A stretch of 64,000 nucleotides of DNA from Lepidostoma basale (GCA_022606425.2 JAHDVF020000510.1:496001-560000); one strand, 5' to 3'. Shown: positions 1-10,377, numbered from the stretch's first letter. Notes: a model not told the origin generated them from the sequence alone. Program-made: numbers and translations.

Positions 1-96
1 AATACGGACGTACTTTCACAAATATGAAAGACGTGGATCTCCGAAGCGATCATGTTCAGCAGTTTGATTTCTCTCCCCACTGGCATCACCTGAAAC
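1..96 (-). mobile_element. LINE-B fragment, cut by window start
   Basis: The sequence matches the 3' part of the LINE-B ORF2 copies at 8330-8440 and 60590-60690 (expected in that family: 'GTFRGQILLTLESM' on the minus strand). It runs off the window and is interrupted on the right by a SINE. Confidence 0.75.
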
Positions 97-266
97 CAGA
101 TTTTCAGACTGTTTTGGCCTGGTGTAGACTTCACGTGACAGTAAAATGGCGATAGATTAGCTACCTATCACAGTCACGAGAATTAAAATGATGGCGACAC
201 CCTTAAGATCGATTTGTCTCGCACTATAATGAAGTAAAGAGCGATTCAACAAAATAATAATACTAA
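97..266 (+). mobile_element. SINE-T copy T1, 5'-truncated
   Basis: This is the body and 3' end of the tRNA-derived SINE seen complete at 32249-32512. It keeps the 'GGCCTGGTGTAGA' block, 'AAAATGGCGATAGATTAG' and the final 'AGAGCGATTCAACAAAATAAT' type end with an AAT-rich tail. The tRNA-like head is missing. The left junction is with LINE-B. Confidence 0.75.
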
Positions 267-541
267 ATAAGATGGTTAGACACATGGAATGAATTAATGA
301 AGAAAGTATTTGTCAATAAATAATGCTATAAATAGAAGAAGGCCGAGGAAAACGTGGCACGATCAAATCATTCAAATATTAAATGTCGGTCACGTGAGGA
401 GTCGGATAAATCGACGTGCGTGCGTGACACGATGTATGAATGTGGAAGAACCACGAGAAGTATGTCGGGACAAAAAAAATTGGCGGGCCATTCTTTCTAA
501 CTACCCCTCCGGAGAGACGGCGAGATGGTTAAATAGTTAGT
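267..541 (+). mobile_element. LINE-A 3' fragment with tail
   Basis: The C-terminus of LINE-A ORF2 is readable from about 310 to 538: RRPRKTWHDQIIQILNVGH, then RRACVTRCMNVEE, then a degraded end before GETA. The last codons run into a short, mutated (GTTA)n tail. The 5' part (267-330) is eroded, with an internal deletion before the RRPRKTW block. It lies against the tail of SINE T1. Confidence 0.8.
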
Positions 542-978
542 TAATTTGGAACAAAATATATTTATTCTAATTCTATAAAATTGTTCATTACACATTGTTC
601 TATCCTGGTACAACTACCGCACTTCCTCTACATTTATAAACCGTGTCACGTGTATAAAAAGGTATGTTATAAATAAATGGGACGTTGTAAACTGGTCATA
701 ATTTTTAAATTCTAAAATGAATGATTTTCATTCTAAAAATTTAAATGCCAATCAATCATAGGAACCCAATCTGAATATAGAATGAAACTAACACAAGTAC
801 AGCTTACCTTATTCTAGATGATAGAATTACGCGTAAAAAAGTACCGATTCCATAGACAAAAACGTAAAGACAGGTTTCAAACTTGGAATAAAATTACTGA
901 TTCCATAAACAAAAACGTACGGATCGGTTTCAAACTTGGAATAAAAGCAAAATAATTACAAACATTTGTTTTTGAATT
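542..978. other. AT-rich spacer with a 53-bp tandem duplication
   Basis: I see no gene. Positions 846-898 and 899-951 are a head-to-tail duplication of 53 bp with a few differences; both begin GATTCCATA and contain GGTTTCAAACTTGGAATAAAA. The right end (968-978) is the first copy of a target-site duplication belonging to the next feature. Confidence 0.6.
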
Positions 979-1303
979 TCCATGGACCTCTGTGTACACT
1001 TGAGCCTGTGTACACAGGGTTGTTGACGTCATGGACCGAGTGGCAAAATTGAAATGGCAATGGGCTGGACACTTGGCTAGACAGGGTGTCAACAGATGGG
1101 CACCCAGGATACTCAATTGGAGACCATGGGAAAATAAGCGAAGTGTCGGAAGGCCACCGACGAGATGGACCGATGATATTATCAAAAGGGTTGGAAAATC
1201 ATGGATACAAAGGGGGCAGGATAGAGACGAGTGGAAGAAATTGGAAGAGGCCTATATCCAGCAGTGGAGGGAAGAAGGCTAGCAAAGAAGAAGAAGAGAA
1301 GAA
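979..1303 (+). mobile_element. LINE-C1 insertion with 11-bp TSD
   Basis: A 5'-truncated LINE 3' end. From 1031 to 1279 it reads MDRVAKLKWQWAGHLAR, then RSVGRPPTRWTDDIIKR, then EAYIQQWREEG-stop, the usual C-terminal region after the RT domain in RTE-like elements. The tail is (GAA)n. Target-site duplication GTTTTTGAATT is present at 968-978 and 1304-1314. Compared with the C1 copy at 27893-28325 it has a deletion near its 5' end (about 1000-1020). Confidence 0.88.
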
Positions 1304-1750
1304 GTTTTTGAATTGAAGGCTGGACATTACAAATGTGCCAAGTGTACAAAAAGTCAAAAATGAGTTACTCGTATTGCAGATATGCGTATAACGGAAAAAC
1401 AAACATTATTGTGTATAAGCATGTTCTGGTCATTTATAATATTTTGTTGCGAGACGTTTAATTTTTTTCATAATTAAAACACGGTTATATCCACTGATAA
1501 AAAAGGGGATAAAAATTAACACCTCCATATTGAATATTAACGAAAACGTCCGTTTTCTAGAAGTTTTAATATTTTATATGGGAGTGATTTCTGTGTCACA
1601 GATCGTCAGCTCTATTAAAAGAAGAAGAAGAAGAATATGGTATATTTGCTAGGAACTTCTCAAATATTATTCTACACCTTTGATAATATCCTAATAAGGA
1701 AAACATGTCGAACTATCCATGACGCCGTTTCTCTGAAGGGGTAATTCGAT
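1304..1750. other. Spacer with two small repeat fragments
   Basis: No gene is seen. Positions 1541-1590 match the end of the palindromic element at 18271-18454 (AACGTC.GTTTTCTAGAAGTTTTA). Positions 1600-1637 match the 3' end of the (GAA)n LINE at 61835-62047 (GATCGTCAG.TCTATTAAAAGAAGAAG). A TACTCGTA octamer lies at 1366-1373. Confidence 0.6.
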
Positions 1751-1753
1751 TTA

Positions 1754-1800
1754 AAGGCGGGCCACACTGTGATAAACAAGCTGGTTTGAAACCAAAATTT
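1754..1800 (+). mobile_element. Left end of a Harbinger-type MITE
   Basis: AAGGCGGGCCACACTG preceded by TTA (1751-1753) matches the terminal repeat of the complete MITE at 54283-54541. About 47 bp of that copy are missing here before GGTTTGAAACCAAAATT. I cannot find its right end. Confidence 0.6.
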
Positions 1801-2304
1801 GTATACTGAATGTTATTACTCAAACATAAACCATGTTCTAGACGTAGTAAAAACGTCGATTTTAGTAAACCATGAGTTAAACCGCGGATGTTTCTGCATA
1901 CGGTTGATAACCGAATTCGCGTTAAACAAATCGCATAAAAATAAGTAGAGGTGTATCAAATATCGGATGCGCTCGGCTGTACGACAGTATCGTCTTACAA
2001 ATGCCTCCTTTCCCAGAGGTATTCACTACAAATTAGATTTTTCATTTCCAAGTCAATAAATGTGTGGACATGCAACAGGTTTGTGAAGTTCATATTTCCC
2101 ATCTCCGCGTTCCCCCTACAATCTCGTACATTTCCTCTAGGGCTCCGTGGTACAGCAAATACAAGTGCTTCCTCTTTGCATGTGTTTAGAAAAAATATGA
2201 ATTTACGAGTATTACAAGTCATCGATTTCATGTATTTAAATTCACAATATACATACAACTATTGAATACCAAGTTTCTTTATATTCGAAGAGATGAGTTT
2301 CTCA
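1801..2304. other. Spacer, no feature recognised
   Basis: AT-rich sequence without repeats that I can match elsewhere in the window and without a convincing ORF. One TACGAGTA octamer lies at 2204-2211. Confidence 0.5.
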
Positions 2305-3178
2305 AAAACTTAAACTAATACATAATTAATGAAAGACCTGAAAGGGTTGGATGTAGATGCCAAAATGAGCGGAGTGTCAGTAAGCTGTCTCTTGTATGCG
2401 GATGACGCTATCCTTCTTGCAGACAACGAGCATGAACTACAAGTCCCGGTGAATATTATGTATGAGGTACGTATGCGAAATGATCTGATGATGAATGTTA
2501 ATAAGTCCAAGGAAATAATTTTTGAAAAAGAAGAAATCATAACAGTCTGCAACGTTAGCGTGAATGGTGAAAATTTGGAGCAAGTAGAGTTCGTGTATTT
2601 AGGTAGTATGTTTACAAAAGATGGGCGAGTGGAGACGGATATTGAAAGAAGGGTTGGGGCAGGCAACAAATGTGCACTAAATGTTGTCATCGCAAACAAA
2701 AACCTAACCAAAAAAGATAAAATGGCAGTGCACAGTGGTGTTCTGGTACCGACCCTTATGTATGGAAGCGAAGCATGGAACTGGTAAAAGAAGGATGAAA
2801 GTAGAATAAATGCAGTAGAAATGCGATCTCTTAGACTAATGTGTGGATTCTCTGTGTATAATAGTGTCGAATGAAAATATAAGAAATGAATGCGGTTGTG
2901 AATGATGGTGTTATGAACAAAATAATGAAACGATCATTAAAATGGTTTGGACACATGGAAATATGAACGAAGAAAGAATGGTAAAAAAATGTATATGTTA
3001 ACGATGTAAATGGAACCAGAAATAGAGGAAGACAGAGGAAAACGTGGCACGATCAAATAAATCAAATATTGAATGTCGGCCACGTGAGGAGTCAGAGAAA
3101 TCTACGCGCGTGCATGACACGATGTATGAATACTGAGGAAGCGAGAGAAAAAGTTTGGCAGTCCAATCTTTTACTTTG
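2305..3178 (+). mobile_element. LINE-A copy with RT motif C, tail lost
   Basis: ORF2 is open from 2329 to 2786. It reads MKDLKGLDVDAKMSGVSVS, then the catalytic motif LLYADDAILLAD, then VYLGSMFTKDGRVETDIERR (thumb/connector) and PTLMYGSEAWNW before a stop at 2785. Homology continues with stops and frameshifts through FGHME, a damaged GRPRKTW region and RACMTRC to about 3178. There it breaks off before the GETA end, so the (GTTA)n tail is missing. No TSD is visible. Confidence 0.85.
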
Positions 3179-3209
3179 GCAGTATTAACTTCTTATAATT
3201 TATTCATTA

Positions 3210-3286
3210 TTTTCATTCGACACTATCATGTACATATTTTTCACATATTCGTCTAAGAGATCTCATTTCTACTGCATTTATTCTAA
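3210..3286 (-). mobile_element. LINE-A internal fragment
   Basis: The reverse complement covers 'INAVEMRSLRRM' through 'YDSVE', with an internal gap. It lies just beyond the truncated copy on the plus strand, in the opposite orientation. Confidence 0.7.
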
Positions 3287-4123
3287 TATATATAATTATT
3301 TTATTACACTTCCTTTCAACGAATCGTAATAATGTATTATATAATAGTAAAGATCGTAAAATGGAATTATATAATTAATGGTGGCTACCTCTTTGCTAAG
3401 TGATTTTTACGAGTATATACCTTAATCATAGGTTTTTCATACCTTCTAACATATTGCTACATAGTTATTCATTGCTCTATCTGCCGAATATTTAAAATGC
3501 TACATTTATTAAAGGAACGCCCGGCATTTTACGAGATAAAATCAAAATACTACGAGTTAAAATTATTTTACCATGAAAAATAATGGTTTAATCAACCAAC
3601 TTAAACGCCACGAGATATGCCGGTTGGGAGATTACACGGCGTAAGAAGGAACCGGTTTAAGAAGAAAGCCCCGAAACGGTTTAAAAAAAAATACAAAATA
3701 CAACAGCGGCAACCTGATAAAAAGATTCTACACGAAGTAAAGGTGGTGATAAAATAGGTGATGATTAAAAATATAGTTTTGCTTAGGTGCCCTGTGCTGA
3801 ACGGATTTTTGTTTCGTTTTGGGACAGTAACAAAGCGACATATACGTTCGAAAACCAGTTACGTATACAAATGATGTCCAATCCTGTGTTAAAAACAATT
3901 TATCTATGAAAGGAATATGACATAATGGAATAAGTATTCTATTCCATAGATAACTTGACAAATACTAATAACATGTGTATTCGTATACAGACTTAAATGA
4001 AAGAATGTGCCCCACAAAAAAATTAAATGCATTTTTTTCGTATGCATATATTGTATTTGAAGTAAGCGCGTAAATAAAAGATGACCCCCTTTTTCTTCTT
4101 CTCTCCAAGCCATTTTAAATGTT
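3287..4123. other. Spacer, no feature recognised
   Basis: AT-rich sequence. I find no gene, RNA or matched repeat, apart from a TACGAGTA octamer at 3408-3415. Confidence 0.5.
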
Positions 4124-4224
4124 TGATATGAATGAAAACGTCTGTTTTCTAGTAGTTTCATTATATTTTAGATGGAATGACATGTATCGCCCTTCCAAGG
4201 CATTATCAAATGTTCATTTTATAA
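4124..4224 (+). repeat. Half of the palindromic element P1
   Basis: GAAAACGTCTGTTTTCTAG, then GGAATGACATGTATCGCCCTT and GGCATTATCAAATGTTC match one arm of the inverted repeat at 18271-18454. Only one arm is present. Confidence 0.6.
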
Positions 4225-5360
4225 TCAAATCAAATCAAATCATTTTATTTACTCAAAAGAGTCCAATAACATAGACCTAAGCCTCCGAAAACAACTTATA
4301 AAAACATTGGTGTGGAATGTTTTACTATACGGCTGCGAAACTTGGTGCCTGGGCGAAAGAGAGCGCAAAAGGCTGGAGGCATTTGTAATGTGGACCTACC
4401 GACGAATTGCCCATGTTTCATGGAGGGACCACGTTACAAATGTGGAGGTTCTCAGCAGAGTTGAAGAGAATAGGCACCTGTTGAACACCATAGCGGAGAG
4501 GCGCGCGAGATGGATTGGCCATGTGTTGCCACACGAATGGTTCCTGCATGGTGTATTGGAGGAAATGGTCGAGGGATCTATTGGCAGAGGACGACCTTGC
4601 CAGGAGTACCTAGACCAGATTTGCCGAGATATGGGCTGCGCCTCTTATGCGAAATTGAAGAGAGTTGCCGAGGACCGAGCGGAGTGGAAGAGGAGATGCG
4701 TCGCCTTGCTGCAGACCAATATTTAGATTGAGACTGGTGAAGAAGACTCAAAAGACATTACAAACAGCATAAATGTTTAAGGCATCTATTGAGTACAGGT
4801 AAAATATTATGCACATACAACATAATACCAGGAACGCATTAGATATGGTTCGATATTAGGAAGACAAGATACTTTCTAAAGTCGAAAGTATTTGTCCCCT
4901 GAACGTACCTTCACTAATATGAAAGACGTCGATCTTCGAAGAGACCGCGTTCAGTAGACTAATTATTCTTCCCACCGGTGTCACCAGAGGCAGATTGGTT
5001 CTGGAAGCCGGTAGGTAAAACAATCTGTGCTGTTACTGTCGGAGATATCTATCAGGGACAAAAATACCAACACCCTCCATCACGGCCGAGTTTTCGAAAT
5101 ATCCCCTAAAAAAATGGATTATGAGATGCCCATCTCTAAGACGCTGTAGAGAATTGTTTCCGAGCATTCTCAAAAGAAATGCCGTGAGATAGAGTCACGG
5201 ATAACTACCATACTCCGTCATGTAGAGATACCTCAGATTTTTTTTCTGAAGCCTCTCCAGCATAACGGAATATCTCCCCTCGTGAGGACTCCATATCACA
5301 GAACCACTTTCGAGTCTGTTCAGAACCAACGCTTTGTATAGGACTCTGAGCACATTGGAA
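4225..5360 (-). mobile_element. LINE-B copy, split by a LINE-C2 insertion
   Basis: The 3' end of a Jockey/CR1-like LINE lies on the minus strand. Its (TGATT)n tail is at 4225-4240, and its body resumes at 4756 after the insert. Coding homology runs from FLRYLYM-like residues to the TLES-like end, with many stops. The 5' end stops at CTGAGCACATTGG (5360), the same breakpoint as the copy ending at 57181. Confidence 0.82.
4261..4745 (+). mobile_element. LINE-C2 insertion with 10-bp TSD
   Basis: An open frame (4283-4726) reads KTLVWNVLLYGCETWCLGER, RIAHVSWRDHVTNVEVLSRV, RARWIGHVLPHEWF and GRGRPCQEYLDQICRDMG. It ends -VALLQTNI-stop, then GAAGAAG. This is the post-RT C-terminus of an RTE-like ORF2 without stops, so the insertion is fairly young. 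TSD ACTCAAAAGA lies at 4251-4260 and 4746-4755. The surrounding LINE-B copy joins perfectly when the insert is removed, as in the uninterrupted copy at 56540. Confidence 0.9.
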
Positions 5361-5957
5361 TCTCTGAATACAGTGCAATGTCATAAATTGTATTTTGGAA
5401 ATTTTCTTCTCTGTAATTAGTGGGGTTTTGGAGTTTATATTAAGCTGCATCATTACAGAACAAATATTTAAATACAAGATTGTTGTCTATGTATATTTCT
5501 AGTCATAGTAATCAGATATGTAAGCCGATTTGACGGACATGTAACGCTATATAGGTATATACTGCCCTAGTACGGCTCAGGAGCCAGAAAACGTGTTCAG
5601 ATATTTAACTTCACATTAATCTTGTGCCATTGGGCATTTCACGTTGAAATATGATAACATCTGGAGAACGCTAATAATCTTATATATCTAAGCTTAAACA
5701 ACTACGAATGTAACTAAGTTTTACTCATTTTTTAATGATGGTAATTAAAAATAATAAACAAAACCAATTTCTATAGCATGAAATTGGAACGAGCATGTCT
5801 CCCGTATGCAAGAAAATATGATTTCAAAGATTGCTCGAGACAATCTACCGAAGGGTTCCTGATCACGTACCGACCACGATGGCGATCCACTTTCCGGGAG
5901 GACAGAGATGCAAACAATAACAGGTCATCAGACCTATAAGAAGAAGTAGAAAAAGAT
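5361..5957. other. Spacer ending in a (GAA)n LINE tail
   Basis: No gene is seen from 5361 to about 5900. The sequence ACAGGTCATCAGACCTATAA followed by GAAGAAG (5920-5946) matches the 3' end of LINE-C4 (CAGGTCATACGACCTAAACT, GAAGAAG), so an old LINE-C4 end lies here. Its tail is the target of the following LINE-A insertion. Confidence 0.5.
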
Positions 5958-6620
5958 CGTAGTTGAGTTTGTGTATTTAGGTAGTATGTTTACAAGAGAT
6001 GGGAGAGTGGAGAGGGATATTGAAAGAAGGGTTGGGGCAGGCAACAAAGTGAATGGTGCACTTAAAGTTGTCATCGCAAACAAAAACCTATCCAAAAAAG
6101 CTAGAATGGCAGTGCACAATGGTGTTCTTCTACCGACCCTTATGTATGGAAGCGAAGCATGGAACTGGCAAAGGAAGGATTAAAGTAGAATAAATGCAGT
6201 AGAAATGAGATCTCTTAGACGAATGTGTGGATATTCTGTGTATGATAGAGTGTCGAATGAAAATATAAGAGGTGAATGCGGTGCGAATGATGGTGTCATG
6301 AACAAAATAATGAAAGGATCATTAAGATGGTTTGGACATATGGAAAGAATGAATGAAGAAAGAATGGTAAAAAAATTATATGTTAATGATGTAAATGGAA
6401 CCAGAAATAGAGGAAGACCGAGGAAAACGTGGCACGATCAAATAAATCAAATATTGAATGTCGGCCATGTGAGGAGTCAGAGAAATCGACGCGCGTGCAT
6501 GACACGATGTATGAATGTTGAGGAAGCGAGAGAAATATGTCAGGAAAGAAAGGTGTGGCAGTCCATTCTTTCTGCCTACCCCTTCGGGGAGACGGCGTGA
6601 TGGTTAGTTAGTTAGTTAGT
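5958..6620 (+). mobile_element. LINE-A insertion, nearly intact C-terminus, 11-bp TSD
   Basis: From 5962 to 6600 a single frame with one nonsense change (TAA at 6181, GAA expected) encodes the LINE-A C-terminal 210 residues. It contains VYLGSMFTRDGRVERDIERR, MAVHNGVLLPTLMYGSEAWN, EMRSLRRMCGYSVYDRVSN, SLRWFGHMERMNEERMVKK, RNRGRPRKTWHDQINQIL and SAYPFGETA-stop. The stop lies within 3 bases of the (GTTA)n tail. TSD TAGAAAAAGAT is at 5947-5957 and 6621-6631. The element is 5'-truncated just upstream of the thumb region. Confidence 0.93.
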
Positions 6621-6689
6621 TAGAAAAAGATGAATACTATAGTGATTTTGTTGAGAAAAGTCACAGTATAAGAATTTTGGTGGGAAGGT

Positions 6690-6900
6690 TATAAACAAAC
6701 ACAAACAAACACAAACACAAACAAAAACAAACAAACCATCACGCCGTTTCCCCGCAGGGTTTGGCAGCGAGAATGGACAGCCACACTACTCTATCCTGGC
6801 ACACATCTCTAGCTTCCTCCATATTCATACAGCGAGTCATACACGCACGTCGATTCTTCCGTCTTCTAGCATGACCAACCGATCGGATAAGCAACGGTAG
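6690..6900 (-). mobile_element. LINE-A 3' fragment with (TTTG)n-type tail
   Basis: The minus strand reads RRACMTRCMNMEEARDVCQD and VVWLSILAAKPCGETA-stop. Its tail is an irregular CAAA/CAAACA microsatellite (6690-6735) instead of (GTTA)n. This marks a sub-family with a GTTTG tail, also seen at 37201 and 52407. Confidence 0.8.
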
Positions 6901-7094
6901 AAATATGAAGTTACTCTCGGCTTCACTGGACCCTCTACAGCTAATATCAGGTCGTGATTTTTGATCTTCGTTGACTGATAGACTCAAATCCTTTTACAGG
7001 TTACCACTATTAATATTCGTCTCTAGGCACTAAAATGGTTTGCCCATTAATAACAAACAAAATGTAACAAACAATAAAAATACGGGGTTATTAT

Positions 7095-7272
7095 CAAATC
7101 AAATCGAATCAGTTTATTTTCTCAAAAGATATTACAAACAACAATTACAGTTTTAGGCCTCTATTGAGAACAGGTAAAACATAAAAAATATATGTTACCA
7201 GGAACGCATGAGAGATGGTTCGACATTAGGAATACAAGATACTCTCCAAAGTCAATAGTATTTGTCTTCTGA
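7095..7272 (-). mobile_element. LINE-B 3' end
   Basis: The (TGATT)n tail at 7095-7108 is followed by the LINE-B 3' UTR and final codons up to 'GTCTTCTGAA'. It is truncated and joined to a LINE-A piece. Confidence 0.8.
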
Positions 7273-7392
7273 AGTAGGAACAATCGGAGAGCGTGCATGT
7301 CACGATGTGTGAATGTGAAAGAGGCGTGAATGATATGTCAGGATAGAGCAGAGTGTCGGTACATCCTCTCTGCCTACTCCTGCGAGTGATTA
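7273..7392 (+). mobile_element. LINE-A fragment, diverged
   Basis: GAGCGTGCATGTCACGATGT and ATATGTCAGGATAGAGCAGA with CTCTCTGCCTACTCC correspond to 'RACMSRCVNVKEA..CQDRAE..ILSAYS'. The final GETA and tail are lost. Confidence 0.7.
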
Positions 7393-7671
7393 ATTACCCC
7401 GAAATTAACACCCTATCTAATTTTAGCCCCATTAAAATATTACGCGATTATTCTAATAATACCAATCAAAAAGGTTGTATTTACCATATTATGGTTTATG
7501 AATGATAGACAAATAAAGAAATATGACGCTTCGTCTTGAACAGCTGGATTTCAACCCTTTCGCGACTGCACGCCATTTAACCATCGCAGTAGATTAGGAT
7601 TGTTCCAACTTGTTTTGAAATATCAAAAGATATATATTAAGAAAGCGGTTTTATTACGATGTTTTACTTAA

Positions 7672-8155
7672 AACAAACTATCACGCCGTTTCCCAGCAGG
7701 GGTAGGCAGAGAATGGACCGCCACACTACTCTATCCTGGCACACCTCTCTAGATTCCTCCATATTCATACATACACGCACGTTGATTCTTCCGACTTCTA
7801 ACATGGCCAACCTTAAATTTTTTAATAATATAGTCATGCCATGTGTTCCTCCGTCTGCCTCGACTCCATACTCCATTTACATCATTAACGTATACTTTCT
7901 TAACCATTCTTTCTCCATCCATGCGCTCCATATCCGAACAAACGCAGCGATCCTTTCATAATTTTGTTCATAATACCTTCTTCCGCTCTACATTCCTGTC
8001 TTATACGAGTATCGGCATTTGAGATTCTGTCGTATATCGTTCTACTATACACACACGTCTTAGAGACCTCATCTCTACCGCATTTATTCTGCTCTCATCC
8101 TTCTTCTGCCAGTTCCATGCTTAGGAACCAGAACTCCATTGTGAACGGCCGTTTT
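7672..8155 (-). mobile_element. LINE-A copy carrying a TACGAGTA insertion
   Basis: Minus-strand LINE-A end: MERMDGERMVKKVYVNDVNG, RGRRRNTWHDYIIKKFKVGH and a frameshifted RSILCLPLLGN end before AAACAAAC. Upstream it covers MRSLRRVC and a damaged YDRISNA region. At 8004-8011 it carries 6 extra bases compared with the sister copy near 36885. A sister of the 36358 copy by sequence. Confidence 0.85.
8004..8011. other. TA-CGAG-TA hexamer gain in LINE-A
   Basis: The sister copy (reverse complement of about 36865-36895) has no insert: its segment between CGCTCTACATTCCT and GCATTTGA is exactly 6 bp shorter. An ancestral TATA becomes TATACGAGTA. Read as a mariner excision scar. Confidence 0.65.
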
Positions 8156-8712
8156 TTCAAATCAAATCAAATCAGTATACGAGTATTTTCTCAAAAGATT
8201 TTACAAACAAAAATTATAGTTTAAGGCATCTATTGAGAACAGGTAAAACATAAAAATATATAATACCAGGAACGCGATGGTTCGACATTAGGAATACAAG
8301 ATACTCTCCAAAGTCAAGAGTATTTGTCTTCTGAACGTACTTTCACGAATATGAAAGACATCGATCTCCGAAGCGATTATGTTCAGCAATTTGATTGCTC
8401 TCCCCACCGGTATCACCAGAGGCAGGTTGGTTCTGCATGCTGGGAGATAAAACAGTCTGTGCTGACGCTGTCGAAGATAACCATCCGGAACATAAAGATG
8501 GATAGCCTCCAAGATGACGGAATTCTCAAAGAATCCCCTGATAAGTCTGAAGAAATGGGTAAGTGTGCACCCATTCCTTTTTATTTGTAAACTATTGGTC
8601 CACAGCATGCCCAAGAGGAATGCAGTGGGATAAAGCCACGGATAGCTACCAAACTCTCTCATGTAGAGATATCTCAGAAATCTTTTCTGAACCCTCTCCA
8701 ACATGAGCGAGT
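8156..8712 (-). mobile_element. LINE-B copy
   Basis: The tail TCAAATCAAATCAAATC (8157-8173) is followed by a minus-strand ORF (8288-8740). It reads MLERVQKRFLRYLYMREFGS, YPWLYPTAFLLGMLWTNSLQ, DGYLRQRQHRLFYLPACRTN and ESTFRRQILLTLESILYS. This is the conserved C-terminal tail of Jockey/CR1-like ORF2. The copy is 5'-truncated and ends next to an ATT run. Confidence 0.88.
8178..8185. other. TA-CGAG-TA hexamer gain in a LINE-B tail
   Basis: LINE-B at 7107-7128 reads ATCAGTTTATTTTCTCAAAA. This copy reads ATCAGTA-TACGAGTA-TTTTCTC, 6 bp longer at a TA site. Confidence 0.7.
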
Positions 8713-9131
8713 ATATTATTATTATTATAAACTCTATCATTCGTCATCTTTCTTACTCAAACAAATAAACGCGTTGCTTTTATTGGTGATATCTGTTCCG
8801 CCGGCACGCAAGAGGTTAAGGCATCAGACTGTTTGTTTTAAAAAAGCACAAAGTAGCAAAACGGGGCGAACAGGGCGTCAGGAGAACGTATGAGGCAGCT
8901 AATGGTATTTTAATTATTCCGCTGCGCAGCTCTTTCACCCGAAGTTCAGAATGCCCTGGAAACGGAATTTTTCACTAATTCAAAGCGCTCTCGAGATTCG
9001 TGGCCAGGTGGGCCACCTGCCTTTGAAATATGCGTCGAGAATGCCCCTTATTTACTTTTTTAATTAAAAAAAATACCACGCTAATTGAAATCTAATTGAT
9101 TTTAAATACCAGACATTAATAAAAATATCAT
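8713..9131. other. Spacer, no feature recognised
   Basis: Starts with a short ATT microsatellite. Positions 8800-9050 are less AT-rich than the surroundings and have no repeat match or ORF that I can support. Confidence 0.5.
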
Positions 9132-9400
9132 AGCATAGCAGGCAAGACACTGAGAGATCGCGTGAAGAACACCAGAATAAGAGAGATATGTGAGGTTGAA
9201 GATATTATAAGACGGAGCAGACAGTGAAAAAGGGACTGGTACGATCATGTTCAAAGAATGGACACCACCAGACTCCCCAATATTGCGTTACATAATCAGC
9301 ATCACGGGACTCGTCCTCGTGGAAGACTTCCTAAAAGATGGAAGGATAGCTGGGAATCACCTCACAGGAGGAGCAACACTCTGGAGAATAGACCACACTG
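9132..9400 (+). mobile_element. LINE-C3 fragment
   Basis: Matches the C3 copies at 30540-30830 and 50150-50430: AGKTLRDRVKNTRIREICEV, then a region equivalent to RDWYDHVQRMDTTRLPNIAL, RGRLPKRWKDSW and SGGATLWRID. Frameshifts and a stop occur near 9225. It stops before the (GAA)n tail and is joined directly to a piece of another LINE. Confidence 0.8.
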
Positions 9401-9402
9401 TC

Positions 9403-9515
9403 AGTTCCTGGGATGTCCTGGCTGCGAAATATAAGAGAATGGACAGGAAATAACAGAGTTGAGAACCTATTACAAGTGGCGCAGGACAAATATAACATCG
9501 CTGCAGTGATATCCT
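9403..9515 (+). mobile_element. LINE-C5 fragment joined to LINE-C3
   Basis: The frame from 9413 reads MSWLRNIREWTGNNRVENLL and QVAQDKYNIAAVI, the same block as the minus-strand copy at 20452-20884 (SWLRNVREWTGIRSVEELFR). The head-to-tail junction with LINE-C3 at about 9400 has no tail or spacer, so it may be a template-switch chimera or a deletion. Confidence 0.75.
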
Positions 9516-9594
9516 TTCATTTCCCGCTGTCATGTGTCCATGAGTCCGCTTCCTATTTAATCCCTTTTTTTTCTTTTTATATATTTTGTTTAGA

Positions 9595-10141
9595 CTAACT
9601 AACCAACTAACTTACCATCACGCCGTCTCCCCGGAGGGGTAGGCAGAAAGAATGGAACGCCACACTGTTCTGTCCTGACATACGCCTCTCGCTTCCTCTA
9701 CATTCATACATCTTGTCATGCACGCACGTCGATTTTTCCGACTCCTACGTGACCGACATTCAATATTTGATTGATTTGATCGTGCCACGTTTTCCTCGGC
9801 CTTCCTCTATTTCTAGCTCCGTTCACGCCGTTTACATATACCTTCTTACCATTCTGTCTTCACTCATTCTTTCCATGTGTCCAAACCATCTTAATGACCC
9901 TTTCCTTATTTTGTTCATAACACTTTCATTCGCACCACATTCACTTCTTATACTTGCATTTGTCACTCTATCATATACAGATTTGCCACACATTCGTCTT
10001 AGAGATCTCATTTCTACTGCATTTATTCTACTTTCATCCTTCTTTTGCCAGTTCCATGCTTCACTTCCATACATAAGGGTCGGCACAAGAACACCATTGT
10101 GCACTGCCATCTTAGCTTTTTTGGATTTGGATTTTTTGGAT
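9595..10141 (-). mobile_element. LINE-A insertion with 11-bp TSD
   Basis: The minus-strand frame (10110-9835) reads MAVHNGVLVPTLMYGSEAWN, SRINAVEMRSLRRMCGKSVY, RKGSLRWFGHMERMSEDRMV. A frameshift follows, then the RGRPRKTWHDQ and SAYPSGETA end into (GTTA)n. TSD TTTTGTTTAGA is at 9584-9594 and 10142-10152. At the 5' junction the element shows a short duplicated TTTTTTGGAT (10119-10141), suggesting slippage during first- or second-strand synthesis. Confidence 0.92.
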
Positions 10142-10377
10142 TTTTGTTTAGAAATATTTAAAGTGTTTTTAGAGTTATATGCATAGTGTTACATGCGGGT
10201 CATATAGGAAAATATCAGTAGATTAAATGTGACCTGGTTCCTCTTGATTTCTTAAACATTTTTTTTTCTAAAGTAAGTCGTGCATTGTCGAGCCTAGGGA
10301 TTGAATGAGGGAAGCTGACGAAAGGAGCCGTTCGCCTATAACAGTTTCGGCTAACCGGTAGGAATCCTCTATATCCT

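Noticed and set aside
3541..3560. Further scar copies such as TACGAGTT (3551), AACGAGTA (10836) and CACGAGTA (46256)
   Set aside because: They lack one flanking TA and have no sister copy to show an insertion, so I did not count them.
6600..6625. (TTAG)n runs as telomeric repeat
   Set aside because: The unit is four bases, always directly after the LINE-A stop codon; insect telomere repeat is TTAGG.
9713..10186. A 157-codon plus-strand frame
   Set aside because: It is antisense to a LINE-A copy whose coding strand is clearly the minus strand (RT-derived motifs and tail orientation).
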